A stretch of 59,411 nt of DNA from positions 1-59,411 of the forward strand of contig PDZX01000021.1 of the NCBI GenBank assembly GCA_002753185.1, read 5' to 3'. The notes below the pieces were generated by a model that was not told where the DNA came from, ran no database searches, and worked only from the letters and a program-made list of their open reading frames with translations. The translations under genes were made by a program, and so were the position numbers. Position 1 is the stretch's first letter, and each line of letters begins with the position of its first letter. Shown piece by piece: positions 59,300-59,411 of the stretch. The DNA comes from Magnetococcales bacterium WMHbin3 (GTDB taxonomy: Bacteria > Pseudomonadota > Magnetococcia > Magnetococcales > Magnetaquicoccaceae).

Positions 59300-59411
59300 G
59301 GTACCACCGCACCTAACCGTGGATGAACAAAAACCAATTGATTCTTGTCATTTTCCCGTGTATGCTTCCGTGAGCAGTTAATTAAAGCAACTCACGCAAG
59401 AGGGGTATGCG
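59300..59411 (+). mobile_element. left end of a second copy of the insertion element, cut by the window edge
   Basis: Starts with the same GGTACCACCGC inverted repeat and runs about 112 bases nearly identical to 31293-31404, including the TTGATT/TATGCT promoter at 59338-59366. The window ends just before the expected transposase start, so this may be a complete, active element. Confidence 0.85.

Noticed and set aside
56464..59411. Complete tRNA-integrated island with att repeats
   Set aside because: No integrase gene and no second copy of the tRNA 3' end within the window.
1..59411. CRISPR arrays
   Set aside because: No regularly spaced repeats were seen; the repeats present are hairpins, pentapeptide and TPR coding repeats, and the insertion element.

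Overview
The window is GC-rich, gene-dense bacterial DNA. Genome style (NirS with a full set of heme d1 genes, a heterodisulfide-reductase-like Qmo module, FimV-like, LipB, SecA, TPR-glycosyltransferases, short G/C-rich hairpin repeats after operons) suggests a denitrifying, probably sulfur-metabolising proteobacterium. It resembles Magnetococcia or other deep-branching magnetotactic-type genomes, but no marker in the window settles the taxon.

Region 1 (1-11,500) is a nitrite-respiration block read mostly on the minus strand. It holds cytochrome cd1 nitrite reductase (nirS), a mono-heme cytochrome c, a NirV-like FGE-fold protein, nirC, nirF and a NirL-type siroheme decarboxylase subunit; a small cupredoxin lies on the plus strand. 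Upstream of nirS lies a four-gene periplasmic molybdopterin complex: a four-cluster FeS protein, an NrfD-like membrane subunit, a Tat-exported catalytic subunit and a pentaheme NapC-like cytochrome. Both nirS and this complex have an FNR/DNR-type palindrome at a plausible promoter position.

Region 2 (11,200-18,200) is a nitric-oxide-reductase-like cluster. A third FNR-type box sits between two divergent operons. One encodes a small membrane peptide, a CuA subunit II, a heme-copper subunit I in which the active-site tyrosine is replaced by glutamine, heme O synthase and Sco. The other encodes an unusual cytochrome b / ferredoxin / MvhD fusion and a membrane-anchored companion. With NirS this would give nitrite to NO to N2O.

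Region 3 (18,200-28,300) begins with a decayed relBE pair and a DUF2283 gene. It continues with nirJ, nirN and nirE, two secreted pentapeptide-repeat proteins, a FimV-like protein, lipB, a Nudix hydrolase, a DegP-type protease and an exported protein of unknown role, in one tightly packed and partly overlapping run.

Region 4 (28,300-36,430) is a surface-modification and envelope region: two TPR-glycosyltransferases, an orphan ZnuA-like protein, a SAM methyltransferase and an autotransporter-like protein. It also has a 249-bp non-autonomous insertion element carrying an outward promoter, and a decayed second copy of the methyltransferase 3' end.

Region 5 (36,430-44,460) holds a three-gene AAA-ATPase/HNH cassette resembling Septu-type defence, then secA, a small beta-barrel-like protein and a NACHT-type NTPase. 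Region 6 (44,570-49,600) is a qmoA-qmoB-hdrC-hdrB operon with no membrane QmoC. Region 7 (49,850-56,310) holds an M16 peptidase, a cyclic-nucleotide-gated K+ channel with an unknown partner, and an exported protein. Region 8 (56,460-end) is tRNA-Ala(CGC) followed by an AT-richer segment with a large PD-(D/E)xK-type nuclease. It is bounded by a second copy of the insertion element found in region 4, and the window ends inside that copy.
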